Source: Craterostigma plantagineum (taxonomy: Eukaryota; Streptophyta; Magnoliopsida; Lamiales; Linderniaceae). From it: a stretch of DNA of 64,000 bases. Of this stretch, positions 24,401 to 35,632 are shown piece after piece (position 1 is the first letter of the stretch; every line of letters begins with the position of its first letter). The notes under the pieces were generated by a model that saw only the letters and a list, made by a program, of their open reading frames with translations, was not told the DNA's origin and ran no database searches. The position numbers and the translations under genes are program-made. The DNA lies in NCBI GenBank assembly GCA_027422505.1, contig JAPQWV010000337.1:496001-560000 (forward strand), read 5' to 3'.

Positions 24401-27400
24401 CGGGACCTAAGAGTGCTCGCTCACCGACCTCGTCCCAGTGTATCTGGGATCGGCATTTGCGCCCGTATAAAACTTCGTACGGTGCCATCCCAATTGAAGA
24501 ATGATAACTGTTGTTATACGAGAATTCGATCAGAGGAAGATATTTGCTCCAGTTCCCTTTGAAGTCTAAGACACAAGCTCGGAGCATATCTTCGAGGGTC
24601 TGAATAGTTCGTTCTGATTGCCCGTCGGTTTGGGGATGATAAGCGGTGCTGAACGAAAGCTTCGTTCCCATTGATTTCTGTAAGCTCATCCAGAACTTGG
24701 ACAGAAATTTCGAATCTCGATCCGAGACGATATTGGACGAAGGAATCCCATGAAGTCGAACAATTTCTTGAATATACAATTTAGCATGTTGCTCCAAAGA
24801 GAAAGTTGAACAAATAGGTAGAAAATGGGCGGACTTAGTTAATCGATCTACAATTATCCAAATGGCGTCGTGGCCTTTCGCAGTTTTCGGCAAGCCGGCG
24901 ACAAAGTCCATGGTAATATGATCCCATTTCCACTCGGGAATAGACAAGGATTGCAGCATCCCTGCTGGCCTCTGATGTTCCGCCTTGACTTGTTGGCAAG
25001 TGAGACACTGGCTTACGAACGTCGCAATGTCTCCCTTCATTCCCGTCCACCAGTACGTCTCGCGTAAATCTCGATACATCTTCGTAGCTCCGGGGTGTAC
25101 CGAGTACGCAGTGGCGTGTGCCTCCGTCATTATGGTTTTTCGGAGTTCTGCATTATCGGGCACGTACAAACGATTGTTATAGAATAAATTCCCATCTCCT
25201 TGTAATTTGAATTCCGATGAAGTCGCGATTGTTTGCTCGCTTGTCAATTTCAGATACAGCTCGTCTTGCTCCTGAGCTTTCTTGAGCTGCTCCGGCAACG
25301 TAGGATGAAGAGTTAACGCCGTCATTCTAGCCTCGATCTCGCCAAAATTTATTACTTCTACTTCGAGGTTGTGGAGTTCCGTGTTCACCGCCTTTCGACT
25401 CAATGCGTCGGCGACTACGTTTGCTTTACCGGGGTGATAGTTGATCACGCAATCGTAGTCTTTAACAAGCTCCAACCAACGTCGTTGCCTCATATTCAAC
25501 TCCTTCTGGGTAAAGAAGTATTTCAGGCTTTTATGGTCGGTGTAGATCTCGCACCGTTCCCCGTAAAGATAATGACGCCAGATTTTTAGGGCGAACACAA
25601 CTGCTGCGAGTTCGAGATCGTGCGTGGGGTAATTCTTCTCATAAGGTTTCAACTGTCGGGAGGCATACGCAATTACCTTCCCGTTCTGCATCAGCACGCA
25701 CCCCAAGCCAATCTTCGAGGCATCACTGTACACCGAAAAGCCTTCGGTACCAGAGGGAGTCGTAAGAACTGGAGCCATTGTCAATCGTTTTTTCAACTCT
25801 TGGAAGCTTTGCTCGCATGCTTCCGTCCACTTGAATGGGACATTCTTCTTCGTCAGGTTTGTGAGTGTCGAGGCAATGCTGGAGAAGTCCTTAATGAACT
25901 TTCGGTAGTATCCAGCAAGCCCGAGAAAACTCCTGACCTCCGTGGGAGTGGTTGGTCGTGGCCAATCGCTTACGGCTTCGATCTTGCTGGGATCCACAGA
26001 AATTCCGTTTCCGGAGACAATGTGTCCCAGAAAGGCCACTTGCGTGAGCCAAAATTCACATTTCTTGAATTTGGCGTAGAGTTGCTTTTCCCGAAGAATT
26101 CCGAGAACCGTTCGTAAATGAGCGTCGTGTTCCTCCTTCGTTTTAGAATAAATGAGGATATCATCTATAAAGATGATTACGAAGTGGTCGAGGAAATCTT
26201 TGAAGACCCGGTGCATTAGGTCCATAAATACCGCTGGAGCGTTCGTCAACCCGAAAGGCATAACCAAAAATTCATAGTGGCCATACCTCGTGTTGAACGC
26301 CGTTTTTGGAACGTCGGCTTCCCGGACCTTCAGCTGATGGTACCCCGATCGTAAATCAATTTTTGAAAATATAGACGCTCCTTGTAGCTGATCGAATAGA
26401 TCGTCAATTCTGGGCAGCGGGTATTTGTTTTTGATCGTCAGTTTATTCAGCTCTCGGTAGTCGATACAAAGTCTCATCGACCCGTCCTTCTTACGAACGA
26501 ATAAAACCGGTGCTCCCCAAGGCGAGAAACTGGGCTGAATAAATCCTTTCTGCAATAGCTCGTCAAGTTGCTCTTTTAATTCTCGTAGTTCGCTTGGTGC
26601 TAAACGGTACGGAGTCTTAGAGAACGGTACTGCTCCTGGAGTTAGTTCGATCGCGAATTGGAGTTCTCGATCAGGAGGTAGTCCCGGGAGATCATCGGGA
26701 AATACGTCGGGAAATTCATTTGCAACGGGTACGTCTTTTAATTTCGGTTGAGGTGATTCGTCGGTCTTTATTGCAAATAGGAGAAAAGACTCGCATCCCG
26801 AATTCAGGAGTCGTTGGGCTTTTAAGGCAGAAATTCGATGGAGTTCGCTCTTCTCCTTCGCTCCCACAAACGTGAACATTTCATATTCAGGAATTTGGAA
26901 CGCCACCATCTTCTTCCGACAATCGATTATGGCCCCGTATTTCGAGAGCCAATCCATTCCGAAGATAACGTCGTAGTCGTTCATCGGGATCACAATTAGA
27001 TCTACGCTCAAACTCCTTCCTTCGATCGTCACTGGACATTTCTCCAACACTAGATTAGTTCGAGTTGGATCCCCGTGTGGTAGGGTTACTACGTAGTTGT
27101 AATCAGATAAGGTAGGAGAGATGCCTACCTTGGTCACGTATTTGGCCGACACAAACGAGTGCGTGGCTCCGGAATCAAACAACACGGAAGTAGGCACGTA
27201 GTAAATTTGTAACGTACCGGTCACCACTGTAGGATTTGCCTCTGCGTCTTCATTGGTCAATGTGAACACCCGTGCTGGAATCGGTGGTGGTAGCGCCTCC
27301 GCCCCTTCATTAGTCAATGCAAACACTCGAGCTGGAGTCGGTGGTGGTAGCGCCTCCACCCCTTCATTGGTCTCAAACGCTCGAGCCGGAACCGGTGGCG

Positions 27401-27912
27401 GTCGTGCAAGCGTCTGAGTCAGGTTCCTGGATTGGTCGCAGGCTCGTGCGTAATGTCCCTGTTTCCCGCAGAGATAGCAGACGACGTTGGGGTTGTATCC
27501 AAGTCCAAAGAAGACACCGACGTGATTACGCCCACATTGTTGACACTGTGGTACGTTGTATGAAGATCGGTTCGGAACGTTGGGTGGTCCCTGGTTCGGC
27601 CTCGGTCTCCAGTTAGATGGTCCCGAGCGACCTCCTTGGTCAGGGCCTTTCCCGAAGAATGGTCTCTTTCGGTCACCTCCACCTCCATGCTGACTCACCG
27701 TTCTCTTCCTTGCTTCTTGCGCCGCCACGATCTGAGCCTCTGCTTGCTCTGCGATGATGGCTCGTTCGGCCACTTGTGTGAAGTGCACACCCGGGATACC
27801 CGACATGCTTACGTCACGGTAAATCTCGGGTCTGAGGCCCACCATGAAACGAGCCACCTTTAATGCATCATTAGCTACCATGTGTGGAGCGAAGCGAGAT
27901 AGCTCTTCGAAT
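24267..27912 (-). pseudogene. pol: Gypsy gag C-terminus and pol: knuckle, protease, RT, RNase H, integrase
   Basis: One long frame of 1204 codons. Domains in order, rough residues: end of the gag capsid (1-50), CCHC knuckle [14 protein letters not shown] (~135-150), protease [14 protein letters not shown] (~233), RT with FIDDILIYS (near 26165 on the DNA), RNase H with [10 protein letters not shown] and [10 protein letters not shown], integrase zinc region (HPGATK, CLTCQQ) and its D, D, E in [15 protein letters not shown] and DGQSERT. All catalytic residues I can check are present. The start is artificial: a one-base insertion near 27912 separates it from gag. The linker before protease has three ~20-residue repeats. 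The final 25 residues are out of frame. Confidence 0.93.
27240..27420. repeat. Three ~63 bp coding repeats in the gypsy gag-protease linker
   Basis: On the minus strand they encode units like [19 protein letters not shown], repeated about three times between the zinc knuckle and protease. Low-complexity spacer expansion; no known function. Confidence 0.75.
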
Positions 27913-28449
27913 TTACGAACAGTATTCCGGCACCGTCATCCTTCCTTGTCGGAGGTTGATGAATTCGTTCATTCGTTGTGCTTGCTCGTGCGCTGAGAAG
28001 TATTTTTCAAAGAACAGCTCTTTGAATCTATCCCATGGCATCGTAGCGGGGTCGTTAAGGATTTTGATGGTATCCCACCAAAATCGCGCACTTCCTCGTA
28101 ACATCGAAACGGCACAGAGAACTTGTTCGTTCCCTGGCACCCGACTGTATACGAACATATCTTCAATTGTTCGGATCCAGTCTTCTGCCATCGAAGGATC
28201 GGTAGCTTGCTCGAATGTCGGGGGATTCAGTTTACGAAACCTTTCCCCGATGATTTCCACACGGTCAGGACGTGGAGAGGATCGGTGCTCAGATGAGCTC
28301 CGAAAATTGATTAGATCGTGGATTTGAGCAGCCTGTTGCTGGATCAGCTCAGTCAAACAACGGATGGTATCGTTCTCACGAGCCGGGGATTCAGATCCAT
28401 CCCGACGACTGGGCTCTCCATCATTCCCATTTCCCGATCGTGTCCTCAT
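27913..28449 (-). pseudogene. gag: Gypsy gag, N-terminal part
   Basis: Starts at the ATG at 28447-28449 (MRTRSGNGNDGEPS). The capsid-type block FRKLNPPTFEQATDPSMAED and [30 protein letters not shown] are standard for plant chromoviral gag. It ends at a TAA created by one extra base; the next frame continues the capsid as [18 protein letters not shown]. Confidence 0.9.
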
Positions 28450-28610
28450 TTTCCAAGAGTCTACAAGTTCACATAACATAGGAAAACACAAAAAAAAAAC
28501 ACATAAGAATATATATATATTCACGTAATAGTACAAAACTTACGGACGTAGGCTGATCCTCCCGGCTTTTGAGCGGCAGTACATGGACGATCTACAGAAC
28601 CTAAAACCTA

Positions 28611-28624
28611 GCGCTCTGATACCA
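28611..28624 (-). promoter_or_regulatory. Primer binding site of the gypsy element
   Basis: Reads TGGTATCAGAGCGC on the minus strand, complementary to initiator Met tRNA, two bases inside the 5' LTR end. Confidence 0.92.
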
Positions 28625-28626
28625 CC

Positions 28627-31531
28627 TATAACGACCCTACTTCTTAAATACATATTTTGGCGGGTTTTACGCAGCATAAGCAGCAGAAAGCCCATTTAAT
28701 AAAAGCTTTTATTACATAATAATATTCAAGTACTGGGCCGAAGCCCAAAAGTCTAAACCCGTAAATAAGAATATGTATTACAACACACACATTATTGTAT
28801 TAGACCGAAGCCCAAATAGTAACAATACGAAACATGAATGAAAAACTCCACAGGTCGCGTTCCATGTACTGCCCCGCACTCAAAAGACCGTGGAGTCACC
28901 GCCATCAGCCGCCTCACCTACATACGTAAACCCTGAGCTTTTGCCCAGTAGATGAAAACATGCAATGCAAATGCTCTCACACCCCAATCCCGACATAACT
29001 CACAAAATACACGCTCGACTCTTTTCTCATTTCATCACATCACATCAGGGCCCGAGGCTTAGGTACTAAAGGCAACACGCGCGCGCAGGGGTCCGTAGCT
29101 CGGGAGGCCCCACTCCCCACAAGGGGTCAGTAGCTCGAGAGGCCCCACTCCCTCCATATAAAGTGCGCCTTAGTCCTAACCTCACTCATACAACTCATCT
29201 ACCATTTATCATTCATAAACCATCTCACTCACTTCTCCGTACAATACTCTCATGACTCCGCACTCCCCTCGTAACACGTGTATGCAAAAGCCATGCAAAC
29301 AAAAATGCAACATATAACATATCCTTTCCACATTTCTATATTACATATCGGCCCGAGGTATCAGCTCGGCCCGATTCCAAGAATCAACACTCAACAAATA
29401 ATTCGGGCCCAAAGCCTGCGTTCCGATTTTTAATCGGCCCGAAACCGTAACCACCGAACTCCCTCTCGATCTTATACTAGAAGTTCTAAGTTTAATTCTT
29501 TCTACCTTACGACTCTGATTTCACCCCAACGCTAGCTTTAGGTTAAACTCCAAAAGTATTTTAGAAATTGTCAATCTTTCCCAAAATTTAAAAATTATTT
29601 TTAGCTCTATAGCAAATTTTCAGAAATTACAATTTTTGCTCCGAAACCTTTGAAAATTCACAATTAACCCCAACCGAATATTTTAATAATTATTTAGCCC
29701 CAAGACTTTTGAAAATTCTCCATTTAACCCTAGCCGAGATACTTAAAATTTATTTAGTACTTGGAAATTGTTCTGAATTTTATAATTAACCCCGACCGAA
29801 ATATTTAATATTTATTTAATCCTTCGGAATTTCAGAAAAATTGCGCAAAGGCCCCAATTGTCTTTAATGTTTATTTAAATTTATCCAAAGGTTCTAATAA
29901 TTTACAAAAAGGTCCCTAGTCGATTGAATAATAGTTACCAAGTATCTCAAAACTTCTGAAAATTGCAATTAAGTCCTTAGCCGAGTTTTAAGTATTTATT
30001 TAATCCTCCGAAAATTCTGAAAATTGTATTTTAATCCCTACTAAGCTTTAACCCATTTATTTAGAACCCAAAAGCTTCTGAAATTTCATTTTTACCCCAG
30101 TCGAAAACTAACATGTTTATTTAGTACCCAAAACTTTCGACAAATTCTAATTTGATCCTAGCCGAAATTTAATATATTTATATAGTTCCCAAAACTTCTG
30201 AAAACTTTCAATTTAACCTTAACTGAATTTTAGTATATTCAATAAAATAGCCCCTGTTTCGGATTTTACATACACAGCCCCCGGATTCTTGAAACTTTTC
30301 AATTTAGTACTCGAATTTTTGAAGATTACACAAAGAACCACACCCCAATTATTTATTCCAAAATATAAATCTGTCCTAAAAACTTTATATTTCTTTAAAA
30401 ATATCTCCTATTCGGAATTTTACAACACATACTCCCAAGATTTTATAAGATTCCGATTAAGTCCCAAACTTTTAAAAATAACTATCTTATACGGCTGTTG
30501 AGCGACAGTTTCGGATTTCTCAATGATCACAAGGTAAACGATGTCCGATGGATCTGAAATTTTAACCAAAGATAAAGGACTTGCAAATCTTAATTCTGTC
30601 CAAAGGAATTTCTAATCCGAGGTCTAGATTGTGAGATATGAATTTTTGAACCTCTTGGCCGAAATGGATAAAGAAAACCCTAGAAAACCCCACTCCCCAA
30701 GTTTTGCTCTATCCTCTTAATCTAAAGTCCTCTATCCCTATTTCCAAATATTCATAGATCTAAAAATTCTCAATTTCATGCTCCCTAAGATAATCAACGA
30801 AAAATTCATGCAAGTAAATTATTATCATCACATAAACACAAAGAATTCGATGAATAACATGCAAAACACGTAAAATTCACAAATCCTAATATTGTTTACG
30901 TATGTAGGTGATCTTCACCTACCTTACGTCCGTAGAGGCTACGTTACGGTTTAGTTTCACGTGATCCCGACCTTAGAACTTCGATCCCGAGCTTCCCGGA
31001 AATATTTCTTCTCCTCCCTCTTCTTCTTCCTTTTTTCTCTTTTTTATTCCTTATTTTCTTTCTTCCCTCTCTCTCCCTCTTTCTCACGGCTCTTTCTTCC
31101 CCCCTCTATTCTCTTTAGTTTATTTATAAATTGTCCTCAAGAGGTAAAGGTGCATTAGGTTTAATTATTTTGGTGAGGTGGTCTTTTTGTCTTCTCCTCT
31201 TTCTTTCTTTCCCATTTTCTTCTTCTCTCCCACGTCTTCTTCCCCTTTATTTTATTTGCCTTGTCTATTCTTACTTTCTCTTAGTGGAGGCATATTAGGT
31301 GTATTTGTATTTGTTTGTTTTATTTTTGTTTTGGTTTGTTTTGTTTGGTTTTGTTTTGTTTTTAATTCTATTAATATTATATTATTTATTTTCGGCCCAT
31401 TTAAAAATATTTGGGCCAAATTGTAAATTCTTGGCCCAATTCAAGAAGAAATTGGATCTAGTTCGAAAATAAATCTTGTAATTTCGAACATAATTGAAAT
31501 AATCCCGTATTAAATTTTTACGGGTATTACA
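28627..31531 (-). repeat. 5' LTR of the gypsy element (2905 bp)
   Basis: Near-perfect copy of 20952-23823. The main difference is ~35 extra bases around 31228-31263 in the pyrimidine-rich part. The promoter must lie here. Confidence 0.93.
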
Positions 31532-31536
31532 ATTAC

Positions 31537-32135
31537 CACGACAATTCATTGTTTTGCTCAGCCAACAATAAAACAGATATTAGTTCTGCATACCTTTTGA
31601 ATTGCCGTTCACGATATTGTTGCTGTAATACTACATTCGACGGATGGAAAGTGGTGAATGTTTTTTCGAGCTTATCATCATCGGTGATTGCTTCTCCACA
31701 TAATTTCAATATAGAATTAATTCTATGAACTGCAGAGTTATATTCATTCACCGATTTAAAATCCTGCAGTCGTAAATTTATCCACTCGTCCCTTGCTCTC
31801 GGCAGGATAACAGTTGTCAGGTGGTCGTATCGTTCTTTCAAACTTTTCCACAACTCAATCGGATCCTTCTCATTTAAGTATTCAGTTTTCAGACTTTCAT
31901 GAATGTGGTGGCGAAGGAATATCAAGGCTTTTGCCTTATCCTGAGGAGTGGTGGATATGGTTGTGTCACTGGCGTCGGTTGCGCCTGCATCCTGATTTGT
32001 TGTGGTTTTCGCAGCGATAATGGTGTCACCTAAACCTTTGGCTTTCAGGTGAATTTCGGCATCTAGTGCCCAAGATAAATAGTTCTTGCCGTTGATATCC
32101 AGTGCAACAAATTCGAGGCTTACCAAGTTCGTCAT
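31537..32135 (-). pseudogene. gag: Nested copia gag, N-terminal half
   Basis: Starts at the ATG at 32133-32135 (MTNLVSLEFVALDINGKNYL). Contains the copia gag blocks LRHHIHESLKTEYL, LWKSLKERYDHL, NLRLQDFKSVNEYNSA and LQQQYRERQFKRYAELI. It runs into the gypsy target duplication after AEQNNELS. About 200 codons remain in this half; the zinc-knuckle half lies at 20540-20946. Confidence 0.88.
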
Positions 32136-32195
32136 ATTACTATAAAATATAAACAATAAAAAAAAACACAACAAAATATTAAAAGAGATTCATAA

Positions 32196-32369
32196 CTACT
32201 CTTCTTTGATATCCTTGATAGTTTCTTCTTCAGTATCTTCTTTTGAAAAAAATCGTATGAAAAACTCTATCAACATCCAAATAAACATTACCAGCATCCC
32301 AATAAGTGCCCACGTAATAATAATACATATAAACAAATGTTCTTCAAGCATCAGATAGAGCAACGACAT
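32196..32369 (-). CDS. Small membrane-type ORF in the nested copia leader, function unknown
   Basis: From an ATG at 32367-32369 the frame gives a short protein of about 57 residues. It has a strongly hydrophobic middle (HLFICIIITWALIGMLVMFI) and an acidic tail (KEDTEEETIKDIKEE). It lies between the primer site and gag, on the gag strand, so it would act as an upstream ORF on the genomic RNA. I do not recognise it and it may be chance; A/T-rich DNA readily encodes hydrophobic runs, although the clean charged tail is less expected. Confidence 0.3.
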   Translation of the reverse strand: MSLLYLMLEEHLFICIIITWALIGMLVMFIWMLIEFFIRFFSKEDTEEETIKDIKEE

Positions 32370-32651
32370 TATTCTATAAATTTTAAAATCAAATAAGTTA
32401 ATAGATAAAATTATAATATAATGAAATCTATTCAAGAATATAAGTAAAAACTATTTTTTTTTTAACTATTCTGGATCTCATCACCTTAATAAAAATAGAA
32501 AGTCGTATACCACAATTAAACCAACGATTAGTATAAAATTACGGTACCTCGACCAAATTGAAGAACTTCGAAAGACGTTGATTCGACGGTTGAAGTTGAT
32601 TTCTACGGCGGAGGTTGATCTTGACGGTGGAGCGTGATCGTGCTGATAACG

Positions 32652-32999
32652 TGTTATAAAATATTTATTATGATTTTAAGATTATTTTGTATATATTATG
32701 ATTATAATATAAGGAGAGATTTTAAAGGAAGATAATATATTTTCTATATTGATGATCTTACAATGCAACTTAAAACACCTATTTATACTAAAACCATACA
32801 CTAAAATACAATTTAATCATCTATACAACTCATACATAAATACAATATATTTTTATACACCTCATCTTATCATAATTCATGAGTCATTAATATTCCAAAA
32901 ACATCCACATTTAATCATACAATTTTGATGATTCATTGTGATGAATCATGATTTAATTTTGGTGATTCATTATTGATGAATCATAATTTGTTCATAATA
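32652..32999 (-). repeat. 5' LTR of the nested copia element (348 bp)
   Basis: Pairs with 17229-17578 with about ten differences. The bases inside it (32633-32651) read CGTTATCAGCACGATCACG on the minus strand, the likely primer site, for a tRNA region I cannot name. Confidence 0.88.
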
Positions 33000-33186
33000 A
33001 TATTATTGCTTATTCTCAATATAAAAACAAACATATTGCTAAAACAGAACCACAATCATTCTTCTAAAATATACCTTGAGAGTAAACCATATCAAATTTG
33101 TCTCAAATTCCAAGTAAGCAACAAAAATTCATATGCAACCAAGACAGAAATGTATAAACTCAACTAGATTGTATCAAGAACAAAAT

Positions 33187-35337
33187 ACCATGCTAAATCA
33201 TTATCAAATAGCATTATCAAATATCTCGGGCCCAAATTTAACGAGCAACCACAACCTCTTTTGTGCACTAGGACACTTGTGAAAAGCACGAGCAGCGCTT
33301 ATATCGGCGGTTAGTTTCTGATATATGGTCATTTGAGAAATCTCCGTCATTCCACCAACTAAAGCAACCTCTTCAAAGAGTTCTTCTTCAGTATAGTTTC
33401 TTTGATTTCCAAGTAGGGGTGAAAACGAGCCGAGCTGTTCGCTCGCCGCTCGCGAGCAGCTGAAAGCTTGGCTCGAGCCGGCTCGAGCTGATTATATGTG
33501 GGCTCGATAGCTCGTCGAGCTTATCGAGCAACATTAGTTTTTTATAATATTATAATATATGTTTTATATTTTTATAATATAACATGGAGCTATCGAGATA
33601 TATGTTTTGATATTATTATTATATAAGATAAGTCTAAGTTAACCCATTAAACAAACCCTAACTAACCCTAAAATGAATTCAAAAGCCGCCACACCTCACA
33701 AAAGCTTCCATCCATTCTCAAACACCCCAACGCACAAGCCTGAAGGAGATACATGTAAGGCCGCACACCATCAACACAGCCACGCAAAAATCGAGCTCCA
33801 ACTTCGTCGCCTACATCCAGGTAAAACTTCTGCTCATCTTTCCAAGGTTAAATCTGAATCGAGAAGGCGACAGATATCTTCCTTTCTCACTGGGTCGGAC
33901 ATCAACTGACGCTGGATGATGGGGGTAGTTTTCTCATGCATATCGAGGTTTTACCCTCATATCTCTTTGGTTTGACAAAACTTGCAGTTGGGCAATTTAT
34001 TTTTAGGTTGCAAATTTTTATTGTTTGTGGATGCAGATGACGAAGGAAGAATGGTGTTGTACAAGTTTGGAAAGAAGTTTTGAGTTGATGTGGAATTATG
34101 CAAACTGCTTTGGTTGACAATTTTAGTAAACTCTTGTTATTTCTTTTCGGATGATTATGATATGAACTGTTGTTGGTTAGAACTTTTGAGCGTCTATGAT
34201 GTAAGCTGAAGTTCCGTTGCTCAGATCTATTCTTTTGCTGTGGAAATGTTGGTAACTTTGTATTACTGTAATTTGTGCTGTATTTTTTTTTACGAAATAA
34301 AAAATTGAGCTGGAGCAGTTCGAGGATTCGAGCTACTCGAGCCGAGCTCAAGTATTTCGAACCGCATTATCCGATCTGATTCGAGCCTCTCGAGCCGAGC
34401 TCGAGCGGCTCGATAACCCGTCGAGCCGAGCTCGAGCCTCGAATTTTTAAGCTCGATCGAGCTCGAGCCGAGCTCGAGCCTGTTAATTCTTTATCGAGCC
34501 GAGCTCGAGCTGGGCCATGTTCGGGCTCGGCTCGGCTCGTTTACACCCCTATTTCCAAGCTGAATTGCTGCAGCAACTTCTCTTATACTAGCATTCATCA
34601 TTGAAATTTCTTCGCTTACCACATCTTCCATTCTTGTCTTCTTTTTTCTTGGTTCTTCAGTTGGGCGTCTTGATGTGAAAGATTCTTCGTTATTATCATC
34701 TTTTCCATCATTCCATCCATCTCTCTCTCGTTCTTCCAAAGAATGCTTCTCATTAGTCGATTATCCCATTGTTCCTCTTCACCTATATTCATCTACACAA
34801 TAAAAAGAAATGAGATTTCATAGTCTATAAATATCGATTAATATGAGTTTAATTCTTTGAACGGCAGTGACATTTAGTACTCATGCTCAAGTTTAATAAC
34901 TAGTGTAGGGATAATTATCACTATCATATAAGCATGACTATCTCCCACATATCCATTGAGGCAATTCATCGAACAAGTGCAGACCTAGGAAATATGGACT
35001 AATTTCTTAACATCCTAGCTGAATGACAACATTCAAGCATCGAACAAGTTGCAGACCTATCTCGCACAACGTTATGAAAATTATCCACAAAATTATCACA
35101 TACCTCATCCTCTAAACCATCAATGGATTGGTAATCCAAGTTGATACCATTGTTCAAATTAGGCAGCGTATAATCATCGGCACTGTCGTTTAGACCGTGC
35201 TGGGAAGAACTCATACCCCTTCGCACAGCATGCTTCGATGGTCGGCTCTGACTGTGGGAGAAACTTGAATAGCCTAGGGTTTGATTTGTGCGAGGAAGCC
35301 TTTGTTCTAAATTTGATGCAGCATTTTTGCGATTCAA
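33187..35337 (-). pseudogene. Myb/SANT-like ORF of the Harbinger-type element, split by the hAT element
   Basis: On the minus strand an N-terminal piece begins near 35337 (NAASNLEQRLPRTNQTLGYS). A middle piece from about 34750 reads RDGWNDGKDDNNEESF then KKKTRMEDVVSEEISMM and IREVAAAIQLGN. After the hAT it resumes in frame (33413-33190) with NYTEEELFEEVALVGG and FHKCPSAQKRLWLLVKFG. The C-terminal pattern, with a closing WLL helix, is that of plant Myb/SANT-like proteins, such as the second protein of PIF/Harbinger elements that helps transposase bind DNA. The SANT domain itself is not visible. An acceptor-like pyrimidine tract and TAG before 34790 suggests an intron. Family call is moderate. 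Confidence 0.5.
33414..34551. mobile_element. hAT-type non-autonomous element, 1138 bp
   Basis: Ends TAGGGGTG and CACCCCTA, with TIRs extending to AGGGGTGWAAACGAGCCGAGC. It is flanked by the 8 bp TTTCCAAG at 33406-33413 and 34552-34559, the hAT signature. Both subterminal regions are packed with GAGC/GCTC strings (GCTCGAGCC, GAGCCGAGCTCGAGC). No transposase is present. The centre (33680-33900) has a short open stretch I cannot identify. Confidence 0.88.
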
Positions 35338-35632
35338 GCTTGGTAATTTTCCTCTTGTTGAGACATTGTTGGAGAGAGCGGATGATCGATAGCTACAGAG
35401 AAAGTGTTATTAGAGAAAGGTTTTTAGCTTCAGTACGTGTCCTCATTTTCCTCAGCTTTTTTGAGGAAAATGAAATCCACTTATTTTAGTTATATTTTAT
35501 GTTTATTTTCCTTTCTTTTCGTTTCTTTTCTTTTCCACCTTATTTTCCTTTTTAACCAAACACAAAAAATACTTTTCCCCACCATTTTCTTTTCTTTTCC
35601 ATTATAGATTCCACAAACCAAACACACCCTAA

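Larger units (their letters stand above)
20952..31531 (-). mobile_element. Ty3/gypsy chromovirus (Tekay/Del-like), inserted in copia gag
   Basis: LTRs of 2.87 and 2.91 kb, flanked by ATTAC at 20947-20951 and 31532-31536. The primer site is TGGTATCAGAGCGC on the minus strand. Gag and a pol in the order protease, RT, RNase H, integrase, chromodomain are present. The C-terminal wording ([21 protein letters not shown]) is that of a plant chromovirus; Tekay/Del is my best match from memory. The LTRs differ by only about eight substitutions plus one ~35 bp indel and two single-base indels, so this is the youngest datable insertion in the window. Confidence 0.95.
17229..32999 (-). mobile_element. 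Ty1/copia element nested in the Harbinger-type element; interrupted by a gypsy element
   Basis: Two near-identical ~350 bp LTRs (17229-17578, 32652-32999) flanked by ATATT at 17224-17228 and 33000-33004. Its own length is about 5.2 kb once the gypsy insertion is removed. Order on the minus strand: LTR, gag, protease, integrase, RT remnant, RNase H, polypurine tract, LTR. The integrase text (HGDICGPI, IRLDNAGEF, QNGLAES) is of a different copia lineage from elements 1-3; I do not assign it. About ten LTR differences counted by eye in 350 bp (~3%) point to an older insertion than the gypsy inside it. Confidence 0.9.
17023..35629 (-). mobile_element. PIF/Harbinger (Tourist)-type DNA element carrying nested insertions
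   Basis: Terminal inverted repeats GGGTGTGTTTGGTTTGTRGA occur at 17023 and, inverted, at 35610-35629. Both ends are flanked by TAA (17020-17022 and 35630-35632), the 3 bp TWA duplication of Harbinger/Tourist elements. Its own sequence is only about 1.7 kb: 17023-17228, 33005-33413 and 34552-35629. It encodes remnants of a Myb/SANT-like protein on the minus strand, but I see no DDE transposase, so it is probably a deletion derivative. The rest is two younger insertions. Confidence 0.8.
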
